Source: Halichondria panicea
Lineage: Eukaryota > Porifera > Demospongiae > Suberitida > Halichondriidae
Assembly: GCF_963675165.1 (NCBI RefSeq)
Contig: NC_087392.1
Location: 3,053,001-3,117,000, forward strand
DNA length: 64,000 nucleotides
Direction of reading: 5' to 3'
Positions 11,611 to 24,400 of the stretch are shown piece after piece. A program made the translations under genes and the position numbers. How positions within the stretch are numbered: the stretch's first letter is position 1; each line of letters starts with the position of its first letter. A model generated the notes under the pieces. It was not told the DNA's origin. It was given only the letters and a program-made list of their open reading frames with translations, and did not search any database.

Positions 11611-11730
11611 GTAATAGCCACAATACACGACACAAACAATAACTAATTAACCTATAAGTATTAAGTAACACAATCATGGTATATATAGTCATGTAAAATA
11701 ATTATTATGGGACAGAAGTACAATCGATCA

Positions 11731-12747
11731 TCAGTCTTGTACCTCCTGATTGTGGACATGCATAAGTCCCTTAAAGTACTTAACAGTTTTTACTCTCAGT
11801 TCCAAAGTTGCGTCTTCGTCACACACAAACAGGGCCTTGGGGTGTTGTTGGAAAGTGGACACAGTCCACATGTGACTAATACCCTCTTCTATTGCTTTGT
11901 ATAGAGCAAATGCCTTACTCACACCAGTAATCAGAATCATTACCTGCATAATTATATACATAATTATAGAGATCAAATGACACACAAACCAGAGGCAGAA
12001 AAAAAGGATTCGTACATGTATAGAGGTAATTTTTGTTGCACATTTTCATTGAAGTACCAAATATTATACGTACAGCTTAGAATGCATGGTGATGTAGAAC
12101 CTACTGCACATTAACTATAGAGCACTGAAGTGCAAACCCTTAATTGGCTTGAGGTTTAGTAAGTCTACAGCCTCGAGTCAAAGTCGCGTGTACATTTAAG
12201 CCAAAGTGCAGATTCGAGTTTTTAGTTTAATTATTGGGGTATAATAAATGAAAACACCGCGGGTGTTGATATACCTCGGTGGAGGTGTCAAAGCTATACA
12301 TAACATGCATACAACTGCTTTTATATACACATTATATCATTGATGTTAATTTTGCTGTCCTGCAGGCACTGCTGCAGAATCCAGAATCACAGGGAAAACT
12401 TGAAAAGTGGGTTATGATTGACCGATCGACGCCAAAAGTCTAAGTCTAAAATTAATGGCTGCATCAGCAGAGCATTGCAGCTCTCTTCTCACTCTTGCAG
12501 CTACCAATTATAGCTAGCGTTCTAGTGCAGAGCTAGCTACTAAGTAGAGTAGCAACACTCGGCGGACAAGTTTTGCTACGCACTCTTCTGAAAAGGCTAC
12601 AATGGCATCCCAAATAAGAAAAACTAGAGAACGAAGGATTAATTATTTTGCAAATCCACGAAATAAAATCCAAGAAAACATGACTAGAAGCCTTGAACTT
12701 CATTGATCCTTGAGCAGCTACTGCTCAAGGATCAATGAAGTTCAAGG

Positions 12748-12819
<72 letters not shown>

Positions 12820-14973
12820 GTCTACACACAGACAGACACACACAGACACTACCATATACCTAGCTTGTGCATGCGCACTGAGGCGCTAGGCATAATCAGA
12901 ACCCGTGGTATAATACTATTACTGCACTGAAGTGAATCGAGTCTATTAGCGTACGGGGGGGGGGCACAGCTGCATCATAACGATTCATTATGATTACATG
13001 TGCAACTAGCAATTAGCATTAATCCCTTATTGCACTCTTAACCATTCTATTAATAGTACCTCATCAGCGTCCATCACTGTTCCCACACCGACTGTGAGCG
13101 CCATCTTAGGTACCTTGTTCACATCCCCTCCAAAGAACCGGGCATTGGCTTGAATGGTGTCCACTGCTAACGACTTCACTCTAGTGCGGGACACGAGAGA
13201 TGACCCAGGTTCGTTGAAGGCTATGTGACCATCTGGTCCAATACCTGTGCATAAAAAAAGTTAAAGTCCTGTATCCAGCCATGGCATACACTAAATATTA
13301 TTACTAGCACGTCACGTGAATATTCAGGCGTTCTATTGACTTTTACATGCACAAGAGGATACCAGAACTACCACTGACCTCCTATAAACAAGTGCACTCC
13401 TCCTGCGTCTGTGATCCTCTTTTCAAAGCTGTCGCACTCTTTGACTAGGTCTGGAGCGTTGCCATCCAGCAGGTGAGCGTTAGCTGCATTACGAGGGCGT
13501 GAGCAATGCCACGAGGATGAAGTACAAGTTATTATACTACATGTAGCTGTCTACAGCAACACAATAGACTCCTGTACCCAAATGCTTTTCACTAAAAGAA
13601 TAATGTAGATGCTTATAATTAGATTCTGTCTTCACAAGACTTGCTTGGTATATGCACAGTTGAGCCGCGATTATCCAAACCACGATCATTTGAAATCTCC
13701 GGATGAAAGATTTGGTCGGCATATTCAAAATTTTGCGATCTTCCCACAAAACTACTTTTTATCCTAGATGAAACCCTGACGACTAGGCCTGGTAAAGATT
13801 GCATATAGGCGTAGTTTCAATTCGTTCAGATTCAACGAATTCCAATGATTTCTCCGTAAAAGCTGCTGTAATCACAAAAATAGCTCTGTGTTACAAAAAA
13901 AACTTGAAGAAGCTAATTAACTAGCTAACTAAGCTAGCTAACTAGTAGCTAAGTATTAGATCAGGTGGTAGCTATCAAGTGGCAAAAGAAGGCCTCCGCC
14001 CCTCAATGAGCACCATGCAGGTTTAGGCTGTCAACTCCAGTTAAAGGAAGGGACACTTTGTGTGGTTCCCTACTGTGCTTCCAGTTGCTGCAGACAAGGA
14101 ACTTGGAAGCCATTTATATGTAGCTCGATCTACCTGGGCATAGCAATAATTTCTTGAGATTTAATTGCATAATTATACAGTGTACATGTACAAGCCTAGT
14201 TGGCGACCTAGCGTTATTTTAGAGACATTTTGAGTTGTCAACAATAAAATCCACAAAACCTAAATTATTACTAGTAAATACACACGATCCTTGCCAGAAC
14301 GCAATAGCTAGATCACAAAGGGTCAAATTTTCTGCTGATTTGGCTCATTCGCAAAGGTTTTTCACCAGCAAAATATTCTAGTAATACGGTATATCAGTGA
14401 TAAATCAGTGGGTGTAAACCACAAGAGTGAACTGTGTGAGCCAACATGTATGAACACTGACGGAGGGTTATATAAAAACTCACCTGGATCGATGTCAATA
14501 TGCTTAAAGAAATTCTCGTACATGTAGTAATGGTAGCTCTCAGGATGGTCGCTGGGGATGCCCACGTATTCATCCATGTTGAATGTCTTTACATACTTGA
14601 AAGAAAGTTTACCCTGCTGGTGGAATTCTATCAGCTTCTTGTACATTCCTAGTGGGGTGCTACCTGTATTAATTTTATACAGAGAGGAAACCTGTTAGCT
14701 GACACAATTGGTTCGTTTCTGAGTAGGTTGTTCTAGCAGCCTACCAGCTAGAGATAGAGTTGATACAATGGTTACAGCTATTTATGAATGCATGATGTAG
14801 GATACCTGGAGGACTCAAGGATCGATCATATATATCTACACGACTGTACCTGTAGGTAGGCCAAGAACAAAATATTTTTCAGGCCCTGGCTTGAACTTGT
14901 GTATCCTGTTCCTCACATACTTAGCAGCCCACTCACTAGCCGCATCATAGTCGTCCAGAATCACTAATCTCAT
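11731..14973 (-). CDS. GNPDA: Glucosamine-6-phosphate deaminase (isomerase)
   Basis: Five exons read on the minus strand: 14973-14850, 14663-14484, 13483-13379, 13244-13060, 11943-11731; 268 residues, close to the usual 270-290. The enzyme converts glucosamine-6-phosphate to fructose-6-phosphate and ammonia in the cytosol, linking amino-sugar breakdown to glycolysis. The protein starts [20 protein letters not shown]. It carries the phosphate-binding LGLPTGSTPLG (exon 1 to exon 2), the FNMDEYVGI motif, LLDGNAPD, and the catalytic [14 protein letters not shown] block (exon 4), all family hallmarks. The start is the first ATG upstream of MRLVILDD. Its 3' end faces the receptor kinase gene 225 bp away, and its 5' end lies head-to-head with PDS5. 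It cannot be assigned to vertebrate GNPDA1 or GNPDA2, which are later duplicates. The last exon is separated by a repeat-filled intron of 1.1 kb. Confidence 0.93.
12125..12905. repeat. Dispersed repeat family A, copy in GNPDA intron 4
   Basis: This stretch matches 61150-61740 in the same orientation over several hundred bases (for example ggctgcatcagcagagc, ctaccaatta/ctaccaatag, and actcttctgaaaaggct). It holds a (CA)n tract at 12750-12818 and ends with a gcatgcgcac motif shared by most copies. No open frame is seen. It also contains a copy-specific hairpin at 12689-12749, annotated separately. Confidence 0.8.
12689..12749. repeat. 29-bp perfect inverted repeat with 3-base loop
   Basis: Arms 12689-12717 and 12721-12749 are exactly complementary, separated by cta. 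The related copies near 61600 and 52320 contain only one arm-like stretch followed by ordinary sequence, so the palindrome arose in this copy. Confidence 0.95.
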
Positions 14974-15440
14974 GTTCTTACTAGAGAAGCACAAGTAGAG
15001 AAAACTGAAATGCTGTACAACCTTTAGGGCTTCGCTTTGTTTTTTCAGGTTGGGTCAAAGGTCATTTGCCAGGGACTTTCCCTTCCCTCCAAACTGGCGG
15101 TTGGAACAAGCCTGTTGCATCTTGAATTTTTACAAACTGAGTCTTACAGGTAAGCTGGGTTTTTTTAGGTAGTATAGTTTGTTCATTCTTTCTAGTTAGA
15201 CTCCAGCTAGATCTATGTAAATAATATTGTTTGTGGCAGGTGCTTTTCATTCAAATTATGTTCGTTGAATCCGAGCTGCGCTGGCTGTGTGTACGTGTTG
15301 GATAAAAACGCATGACTAACCATTAAAATTGATTATACCACACGCCACACTATTGTAATGATGTCTAGTGACTATCCATAGTAAAACACCTATTCTCATT
15401 CCTATGTAGATAAGGCTTATACTCAAGACGCTGTCAAGAA
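14974..15440. promoter_or_regulatory. Divergent promoter region of GNPDA and PDS5
   Basis: The 467 bp between the two start codons must contain both 5' UTRs and start sites unless an untranslated exon lies further away. I see no clear TATA box or gene. It is a candidate shared promoter by position only. Confidence 0.5.
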
Positions 15441-18400
15441 ATGCCCCGTACTAGCAGCTCTCGTGAGTCACTTTTTCCAGAGCTCACCTCTAAACTGAGC
15501 ACTGACGAGCTTGTCAAAAGACTCAAGGTAGACATGTATATACATGTACAGTGTATGTACACGACATGTATTGTTCTTGATAATGCCCGTTTATGTATCA
15601 ATGGCATGTACATGTACATTAAGTCCTTTCATTAGTGGTTGGCTGGTATTTGTGGCTCACTGATGTGAAGTGTTTATTTGTGTGCTATTTTTCACTGCAC
15701 AGTTTTATAATAACATCGTCATGTATCTGTAATAACAAGAGTCTTATCTAACGCATGCATGCTGTGCATCAGATGTATTCGGAAAGGAACGTGACTTCCT
15801 GCTTGGTAACTGACCAATCCGAGCGCCTGGAGCCGCCACTTATCTCGAGGCAACAATAATGTTATTGCCAAATGTAATTATTGATCATGCGTTTCAGACA
15901 GGAAGTCACGTTACTTTCTTACACAGTGTATGCGTTCAATACTCTCTCTTTTATTATGGACTCTCGGTGATAGTAATGATCTTTGATTATTTGACTCAGA
16001 CATGCTTGAAATATTTGGTGGAGTGCGATGTGCTGAAAGAAGTAAATATCTCTCACCTGAACAAGCTCTCGTGTAGTCTGCTCCTCTCATTTCTGCACAA
16101 CCATCGCAGTAGGGATGTGAAGGCCCTCACTGCTGCTAACATTGTGGAAGTATTCAGGCTGTTCCATCCCGAGCACCCCTATGCTGATGACGACTTAAAG
16201 GTTTGTTCTACATGTACAATAAAGTGTGTGTCGTGGTATTTTGCTAAAGTACGTTTTAGATGATTAAGTGGTTGATTCTTGTGTGTGATGTAGGTTGTGT
16301 TTTCACTGTTTGTTTCACAACTGAGGGGGCTGGACCAGCCCAATGGAGCTCCATTCAAGCATGCATTTCAGCTCCTTGAGGTACTTACTGCAGTGTCTGT
16401 ACAATCATTATTCAGTAACACATAATTATATTAACGACCTTTACAATGTTTAAAATTGTATGTACATGTATGTACCGAATATTGTTGATGTGTTTACAGT
16501 CCCTGATGAAGCTGCAGCTGTTCTTGCTCTGTCTGTCACCTGACTTGTCAGACATTCTTGCTGACTTCTTCAAGATAGCTTTTCATGTTGTAAGGTACGA
16601 TGTACATAAAATGGTGTGTTGCATCAGTTGATGCAGTTCTTTCAGCAGTTCCTAAAACTGTTATACCATATAGCGCGAAATTTTCGAGAGTCTTAATTTT
16701 CGCTGATTTTGTGGGTTAGCAATCCTACACGAAAATTAAGTCCACGAAAATTGTTCTTTAATTAAAATTATCTGCGATAACGTGCAAAGATTAAAGGCGT
16801 GGCTTCCGGTTAGCAGTCATTCCACGAACATTGTGCAACGAAATGCTTTTAGAGGCCATTCCACGAAATATAAGTGCCTCGAAAATGTCGCGCTATACGG
16901 TATATGTCATCATATCACTCACGTAAGTCTTGTTTCCCTAGTGACATTCAGACGCCCAAGGTGAAAAACTACCTACTGGATATGCTAGTCCTCCTACTGC
17001 ACGAGGGAGAGATCGTCTCTCCGGATATACTTGACACTATGCTCACCAACATCATTGATCCAGTCAAGGTCAGCAGTCATCTCATCTACTTTCCTAAGGG
17101 CTATATATGTATTTGTGCGTGCTAGCTGCCTCATTTTATCTTGGACTACATTGTGTATGCTGATGTTTTTCAGATCAATTGTTATTTTCTTCTACAGTCA
17201 TCCAATAAACCTGTGTACAGTTTTACTGTCGAGTTGATTCGTAAGGCTAGCTCTTACATTGAGCCACATTTACACAAAGTGAGTAATATAATGTTATGAC
17301 GATTGTATTAAGGATGAGCCCTGAGTGAGCCCTATATCAATACCGCTTTTGTCTGGCAGCTTTCCTAGGAGACAACGGGTGCAAGAACCTTATATATTTT
17401 CTCATGTTATGGGTACAAGCATTCGTTTATCCCTCTAGAAACAGGCTCTTAATACATTTGCGTATCCTCACAAACAAATGCTCCTGGCAACTATAATTTA
17501 ATCCAATCGGGTTTGCCAGTCAGGGCTGCATCCAGGATTTTGGGTAGAGGGAAAATTTAGGAAAATGAAATAGTTGAGGGCCCAGGGGTACACTCTCCGG
17601 GGAAAGGTGGAAATGTGAGGGTCTAAGATCATTTTGGCTCAATTATCCGGACACCTACCATTTAGTTCATAAACAGCAGTGCAAATTTTAGGTACGTGGT
17701 TGGTCTGCGCATGCGCAGAAGATTAACAGGCCTGTCTCCATGGTACCAGCTGTTGTTTGCGCATGCACATTTAAGGGAAAGTTTTACGCTGTTGGAGAGG
17801 AATTTGCTCAGCCAAATAATCCAGGGTCTACTGGTGTCCAGAGATCACTTTTGGCAAATATTCTGTGGGATATTGTAGTACATGTAGTAAAGCCAACTAG
17901 CTCTAGTTAAGAAAACGACTTTGCTTGACTGTGCTACGTGTACTAATTTAATTAAGGCTTTATAGCAGTGGATATCCTATCATATTTTGGCTGTACCTCA
18001 TCCTCTGTTGAGGACATCCGATGGCAATATTAAACGTTTGGAGTGGAAAATGACGCAGAGTAGCTGTTTAAAACTAACTGTTTAAAACTGACCCTCATTA
18101 TAATGTCTGTGCCATCCTGAATGATAAATATAATTTTCCAAATCCTGGAGGGTGGGGGCGAATTATCCTTTTCTCCTCTACCTAAATGCAGCCCTGCCAG
18201 TCCTCATAGACACTAACTTGTTGATCAAACAACAGGCAACATGATTGCTATAGAATGTATGTGTTGCTATTGAAAGCCCAATACATTATGTCCACAATCC
18301 TCACGATAACAGCTCCCTCCCCCTTGCAGTCTCTGTGTGTGCATTATGTAGAGCACAATTTCACTCAAAATTGTCTTATTTCCCACCAGTTCTTTAACAA

Positions 18401-21400
18401 CATGTTGGTGGTGGGGAACAGCTCTGAGTCTGAGCTTGGCCTCCACCTGTACACGCTCATCTACGAGCTCTATGCCATTGACTCCTCTCTGCTGCTCTCT
18501 GTCCTTCCTCAACTGGAGTACAAGCTGACTGTGAGATTATCTGTAACTATTAATTATCTTGACCAACTTATAAGTGCATATGGCGCGCAGCTTACAATTC
18601 CTATTCAATTCTGCTCATGTAACTGTGTAGTACAATACTGAATAACGTTAAGTTATGTTGTTATTACCCGAGGCGCGTGGGTGGCCACGGGTATAGTAGT
18701 CCGTTGGTTTATTTGTTTGTCTGTTTGTAAGATCTGAGTCTACTCACCTGGATGCCACAGCACTTCGTTTACAGCATGGATAGTCTTCACACAACAAGTT
18801 ATTAATAGTGGCAGATTTTGATGTTAAACCTTCGTTGTCAAATAAAATGAGCAAAAGCTAAGAAGCTTGTGTGAGTGAGTTTGCTTACCTGGATTCTATA
18901 GCACTGCGTTTACAGCATGGGTAGCCTCCACACAACAAGTTAGTACTTTTAATAGTGACAGCTTTCGATGTTAAAGCCTCGTCGAATAAAAGCGAGCAAA
19001 AGCTGAACTTACACATTGGCCTCTAGCTTACAGGCGTCTTTTGTTCAAGGTACGTATTTACAGCTGAAGTGATCCTGTACCAGGAACAATGGAAAAGGGT
19101 CACTAAAATAGAAAGCTAGAATTATGATTCTTGCTTCTTTGCCCCTATCCCCAAAAGATACCAGGAGGCATATTTCTAAGACTAGGCTTCTTTGCTGTGA
19201 TCATAGTCCACAGTGCATGTCTCATCCATACCAAATCTCTATTTTCAAAAGTTTCAGCATGCCTCTAGAGTCTATAGAATTTCATTGCTCATGTTACTTG
19301 CTACTTAGCCAGCTTCCATACTTCATACATACAACTGCATTTATGTAAACAACCGAGGGTTAGCACTTCAGTGCTCTAGTGTCTTATAACATTGTTATAT
19401 AGGTGTTTTTGTTTCCTGTGCACAGAGTACAGACATCAATGAGCGAAAAGAAGTCACAGAAGTACTTGCAAAAATGTTCTCCCCCAAAGGTTCAAAATTG
19501 GCCAAAGAAAATCGACCCCTCTGGAGCTGTTTTCTGGGCAGGTGAGTAAAGTGTTCAGTATTTCTAGCGTGGATTTATTTGGAATAACTATTTTTTCAGG
19601 TTTTCTGATGCTCATACCCAGATTCGTATTCTGTGTACCTCATTCTCTAAGGTCCTTCTTGTCAACCATCCTCACCTTGCAGAGGACGTTGCTTGTGAGT
19701 TCATCGTGTTCCTGACTGACTATAGGTTAACACTGTGCATGTACAATGTACGTGGCTTGTGTGCGGGTGGCACCGTATATAGAGTCAAGGTTGCAATGGA
19801 GTGTATGGTGCCTTGATGTAGACAATGCAGTGTACACAGCAATTGTGTCAAATATGTACCGAAAGTGTAGTATGCAGACAACACACGATACTCTAAAAAG
19901 ACAATGTGCTACTTCCCAAAGCAACGCGAACGTTTCTACTGTAGGGTTTGGTACAAAGAGTTATGTTCTTTCCCCTTTTAGGGGGTGAATTTTTGTGAAT
20001 TTATCATAAAGTGTGATGACCCCCACTCAAAAATTCTTTGTGTTACTAACTTTCGCCTTAGTAACTGAGAGGAATTTTATTACAGTGATACAAAAATTTG
20101 ACCCCTAGGGGGAAATTATTGTGTGAGGGGTAAAAATATTTGCCTCTTAGGGGGAAGAAATTTGCTAATTGTATGTTAGTCTACAAGTGAACAAGTGAAT
20201 TGCTGGTGTTTATAATGGAAAGTAGCCAGTATCTCCTAGAGTGCACAAACCTGAGTGTGCCCATGCTACAAACTCTCAATCTTATCAGAGGGACCTCTGG
20301 ACTTCTATGCATGTTGACAGCCATTCTAGTGTTTGCCATTCTTCTAAGACTGTATTGTATCACGCCCAAGCTTCAGAGGTCCGTGATGAAACGGATGGTA
20401 CTCGTTCTTACAGCCTTCACAATTCCTCTCCAGGTGCTTTTTGTTTTACAGTTTGAGCACTACTTTCAGTACACAGGGCAGACCCAAGTGTGTGCAATGA
20501 TCGGATTCTTAAGCCAGTGGCTTAGCAGCATTGAGTACAACTATGCTCTGGGGATAACTATTTACTTGATGTATGTAGTCTGCAGAGTGCTTAGCAAGCA
20601 AGTTGTGATGGTATCATCATACCTGAAAAATATTTCTGAAGCGCTGTTTTATGTTGTGGTATTGTTTTTTCCTCTGTTGTACATGTGGGTCCCTTTTGCA
20701 AATTCAGGTTATGGATTAGATATGACATTCTGTTGGATTGTATCTTCCAACAAAAATTGCTCAGATTTGGGAGAATTGAACCGTAACATGTTCTTTGGTA
20801 TATCCGTAACAGAAGGAGTCATCAGCATCGGTTGTATATTCATTGTGTCCTTGATGTACTGTATGGTGTGCGGATACAAGAAGCTTGCTAACAAGAAGAT
20901 TTTGTCTTTATTGCGCCGCACACTGTTTCTAATGTGTTTACTCATTACTCGTTTGGCTATTGCTGTTCTAGGAACTCTTATAAAGACTCCACTTCAAACA
21001 CAAATGTTTATTAGGTGGATGTATTTTGCGGCATTCATACCAATAGCCTACATGATAGTACCTCTTGGGTTCCTAGTGTATGCTTGTGCCATTGGGAAAA
21101 GCAAAAAGAATAACATGTGTAGCAATTTCTGCAAGAAACAAGACCAATTTATCATGCCGGTTGAGCAATTGTCTGCTGTTACCAATAACCAGTCTAAGAA
21201 AGAGTATGTGCGTAGTTACACGTATTGGAGTGTTCCTTACACAAATGGATTCAACAGTATCAGTGAGCATGAGGAGCTGGAGCGATTAGCCGAGTTACAA
21301 CCATTTCGATCATCTTCAGACACTGGCTACTCTTCTCAACAGTGCAGTAACCAATCTTGACTTAGAACAAATTTATGATTAGTGTGCTGTGATTATATCG

Positions 21401-24400
21401 ATACATTTCAATGTTTCTGACCTGTATAGCGTAACATAATTGTTATACCGTATAGCGGGACATTTTTGCTATTTTGGCTCTAGAGCCGCCAGCAGAAATG
21501 TTTGTGAGTTCTAATATTTCCGTTTCAATGCCATGCAGGAAACCACAACCCACCAATAGTTTTGTATGTGAAATACCAGTGCGTGGGAGTTTAAGTTTTA
21601 ATTTTCGCGTTATCTGTTTTGCCCTCGAAAAACGCAATTTTGCACCCCACGAAAATTTCTCGATATACGGTACTCCCACTTTTGAGGGTTTCCCACTGTC
21701 GTAATGCTCTTATTGTTGGCGCGTAGCTGGTCAATCTGTCTGTTTGTCATTCTACATGTATGTATTCTAAGTCTGCTCACCTGGATGCGATTAGCGCTGT
21801 GTTTGTGCAAGTGTTGTATGTATGTACACTGTATTTCTATCTCTAGCTTGCAGTAACGAATATTTGAAATGTTTTCTATGTAGGCAAGCTTCAGGAGCGC
21901 ATCTTGGACAAGGATGAAAAAGTGAGGATGGGAGTGGTGAAAGTAATCTTGGAGACTGCTCAAGAAAACATCAAGTTACTGCCTCAGGAGGTAATTGATG
22001 TGTCACTGAATTCAACATTGTCTCTCTTATACTATGGGAAAGTTGTTGTTTTTCACTTTCCATATTACTGCTGTGTTTCTTTCCTTTAGCTCATCGATGC
22101 ATTAATCAATCGCTTAAGAGACAAATCGGTAAGGAACCTTGCTGGCCTGTGCGAGTAGTTTTCTATTATCTACTCTCTTATTAGTGGAATGTTCGAAGAG
22201 AGGCCATGATTGGTCTGGCTAAACTCTATCGTAAACTGCTATCTGGCTCCTCATCATCTGAAGTTGAGCTCAAGCCCTCTTTAGTTAGGTGAGTCAAGTT
22301 AGGGTTTTGTTGGTGTTTTATGTGTACCTTAGCACACTTGCCCGTTATCTAACAAGCTTGGCCTATAAATTACACACAACGAGTAGAAAATGATTATATA
22401 ACATCGCTTCCTACTAGCTGAGATGAATAAATAAACTGCATGTTCTTCAAAGTCTATATAAGGTTCTACAGGGCTTGCTTCACCAGTCCCAATATGTGCC
22501 CTGACCTCTACTGCAGTTACAATCAATCATATACATGTACATATTTATAACAGTATAGCACTTGGACAATTGTAGCACGAGATGATCGATGATCTCCAGT
22601 CAATTATCCCTATTCTCTCCCATCCTACAGAATGTACTCATGGATCCCCACAAAGCTCCTCCATTGCTACTATATGGTGTCAGCAGAAGACAGACTGTGT
22701 GTGGAGAGATGTATGCTTGGTGCGCTGGTACCTGTCAGTTATCGTTCCCAAGATCGCATGCAACGACTCGTGCATGTCTACGCCCGGCTGGATGAGAATG
22801 CTACCAAGTGAGCATGAACCACTGGTCGTGTTACAAACGTGGATGTTGTTTCTTTTTAGGGCATTTGATCAGCTACTTGTCTCAAGGCATCAGTAAGTTT
22901 TGTTGATTTTTACTCGAAATAACTCCTTACATTAATAATTACTTGTACGCTTATAAGTGGATTTTTCCTCATCCAATATCAGACTGAGGAAGCACATGAT
23001 GTCCGTTGTTACTGCTATTCGGTCTGGACAGATTCCAGAAGATGAGACGAAGGATCACGTGCTTACTAGTCTTGTACTTCCAATTGCACGTGAGTCCTGG
23101 CTAAGCCAGTGTTATAATGATGTGTATGCCAGCTATTCTCAAACAGTACTGTACATTGTACATGCATTGTACCTACAAGTATGAACTCATACAGCAACAT
23201 CAACATAATTATGTTTGTCTGCTTCTTAGGAAAGCTTCCTGAGCCAGTGAAAGCACAAGCTGCACTCAAAGAATTCGTTAAGATGCTGCTTGAGGACGAA
23301 GAGATGGTTGATACTCTTGCAAAGGCAGTTGACTGTGTAATACCATGTGAACATGTTCAGAGTGCAAAGGTGGTTATTACATCATCATTGTGATTGTATT
23401 TATCCCCCTGGATCAGTCACTACATTGTTGGCACCATTATTGTACTGTATAAAAATTATACGTAAAACTTTTTAGGTGTCTTTAATCTACTCGCAGTTAG
23501 CCTCGATCCCAGGCCGCACTTCCCGCTAGGGAAGTGGCCGGTGAAGGAGGCTAACTCGCAGTATTACATTATAAAGTACATTTGTACATGTACATCTTGA
23601 TAATTCTTACGCGAAGTAATGGAAGTTGCTTGAGCATGTTACTTTTTCATAGGTGGAAATGCTGAATAGCGTGAAGTCCAACGATGTGGTCATGGAAGTT
23701 ATGAAGAACCTGTTGGATTTCTGTGGCAAAGTGATGGTTGATAATCTGTGTATTGGACACCTTGTCGAACAGGTACCGTTTTACTTGTCACTGTAATGTC
23801 TAGATTGTATTGCAGCTTGAGGTCCCAGTGTGTAGGTTATTTTCATTTGCATACTACATGTAGCTAGCGCAACTGTATTCTGTACATGTATGTATTTCAT
23901 TGTAGTATTAAGTAACGTATAATGTATGTAAGTGATGGTACATGTATGTATTCTTATGACTACAATGACTACATGTGTATTATTTCTATGATAGGTTTCA
24001 CGGGCTCTGTTTGACTGCCCATTGTCAGACAGCCAGGAACAGGAGGCAGAGACCTTCATGGTTGCTAAGAAGGCTGTCAGATTGTTGAGGGTTAGTCCAA
24101 GGTCTTAATATCCATCTTGTGATATGTTGAGCCACCATGTACCGTCTATATACTATACGATATAATATATGCTCTTTTGTCCTCTTCCCCACTGATTCCA
24201 AAACTTTCGCTTCCCCTCCCCCCCTGCTGCTCCTACATGTAGATTCTTCTGTGCATATAAATAATTTCTCTTTGTAGGTTCTGGCGCCCGTTATTCCTGA
24301 GTGTTTTACCTCTAATGAAGTGTTCACCGGTTTGGTTGACATTCTCAATCACAAGGATATTGAAATTAGTGAGTGTGTGAATTTTTTGTCATCAATTAAG

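Noticed and set aside
13657-13720. Pogo/Tigger-like terminus (cagttgagccgcgattatcc) in GNPDA intron 2
   Set aside because: Only one end is visible and it is diverged; too weak for a separate feature.
20200-20214. TTG upstream of the nested receptor as start
   Set aside because: The ATG at 20215 is the first ATG in frame and leaves a normal short receptor N-terminus.
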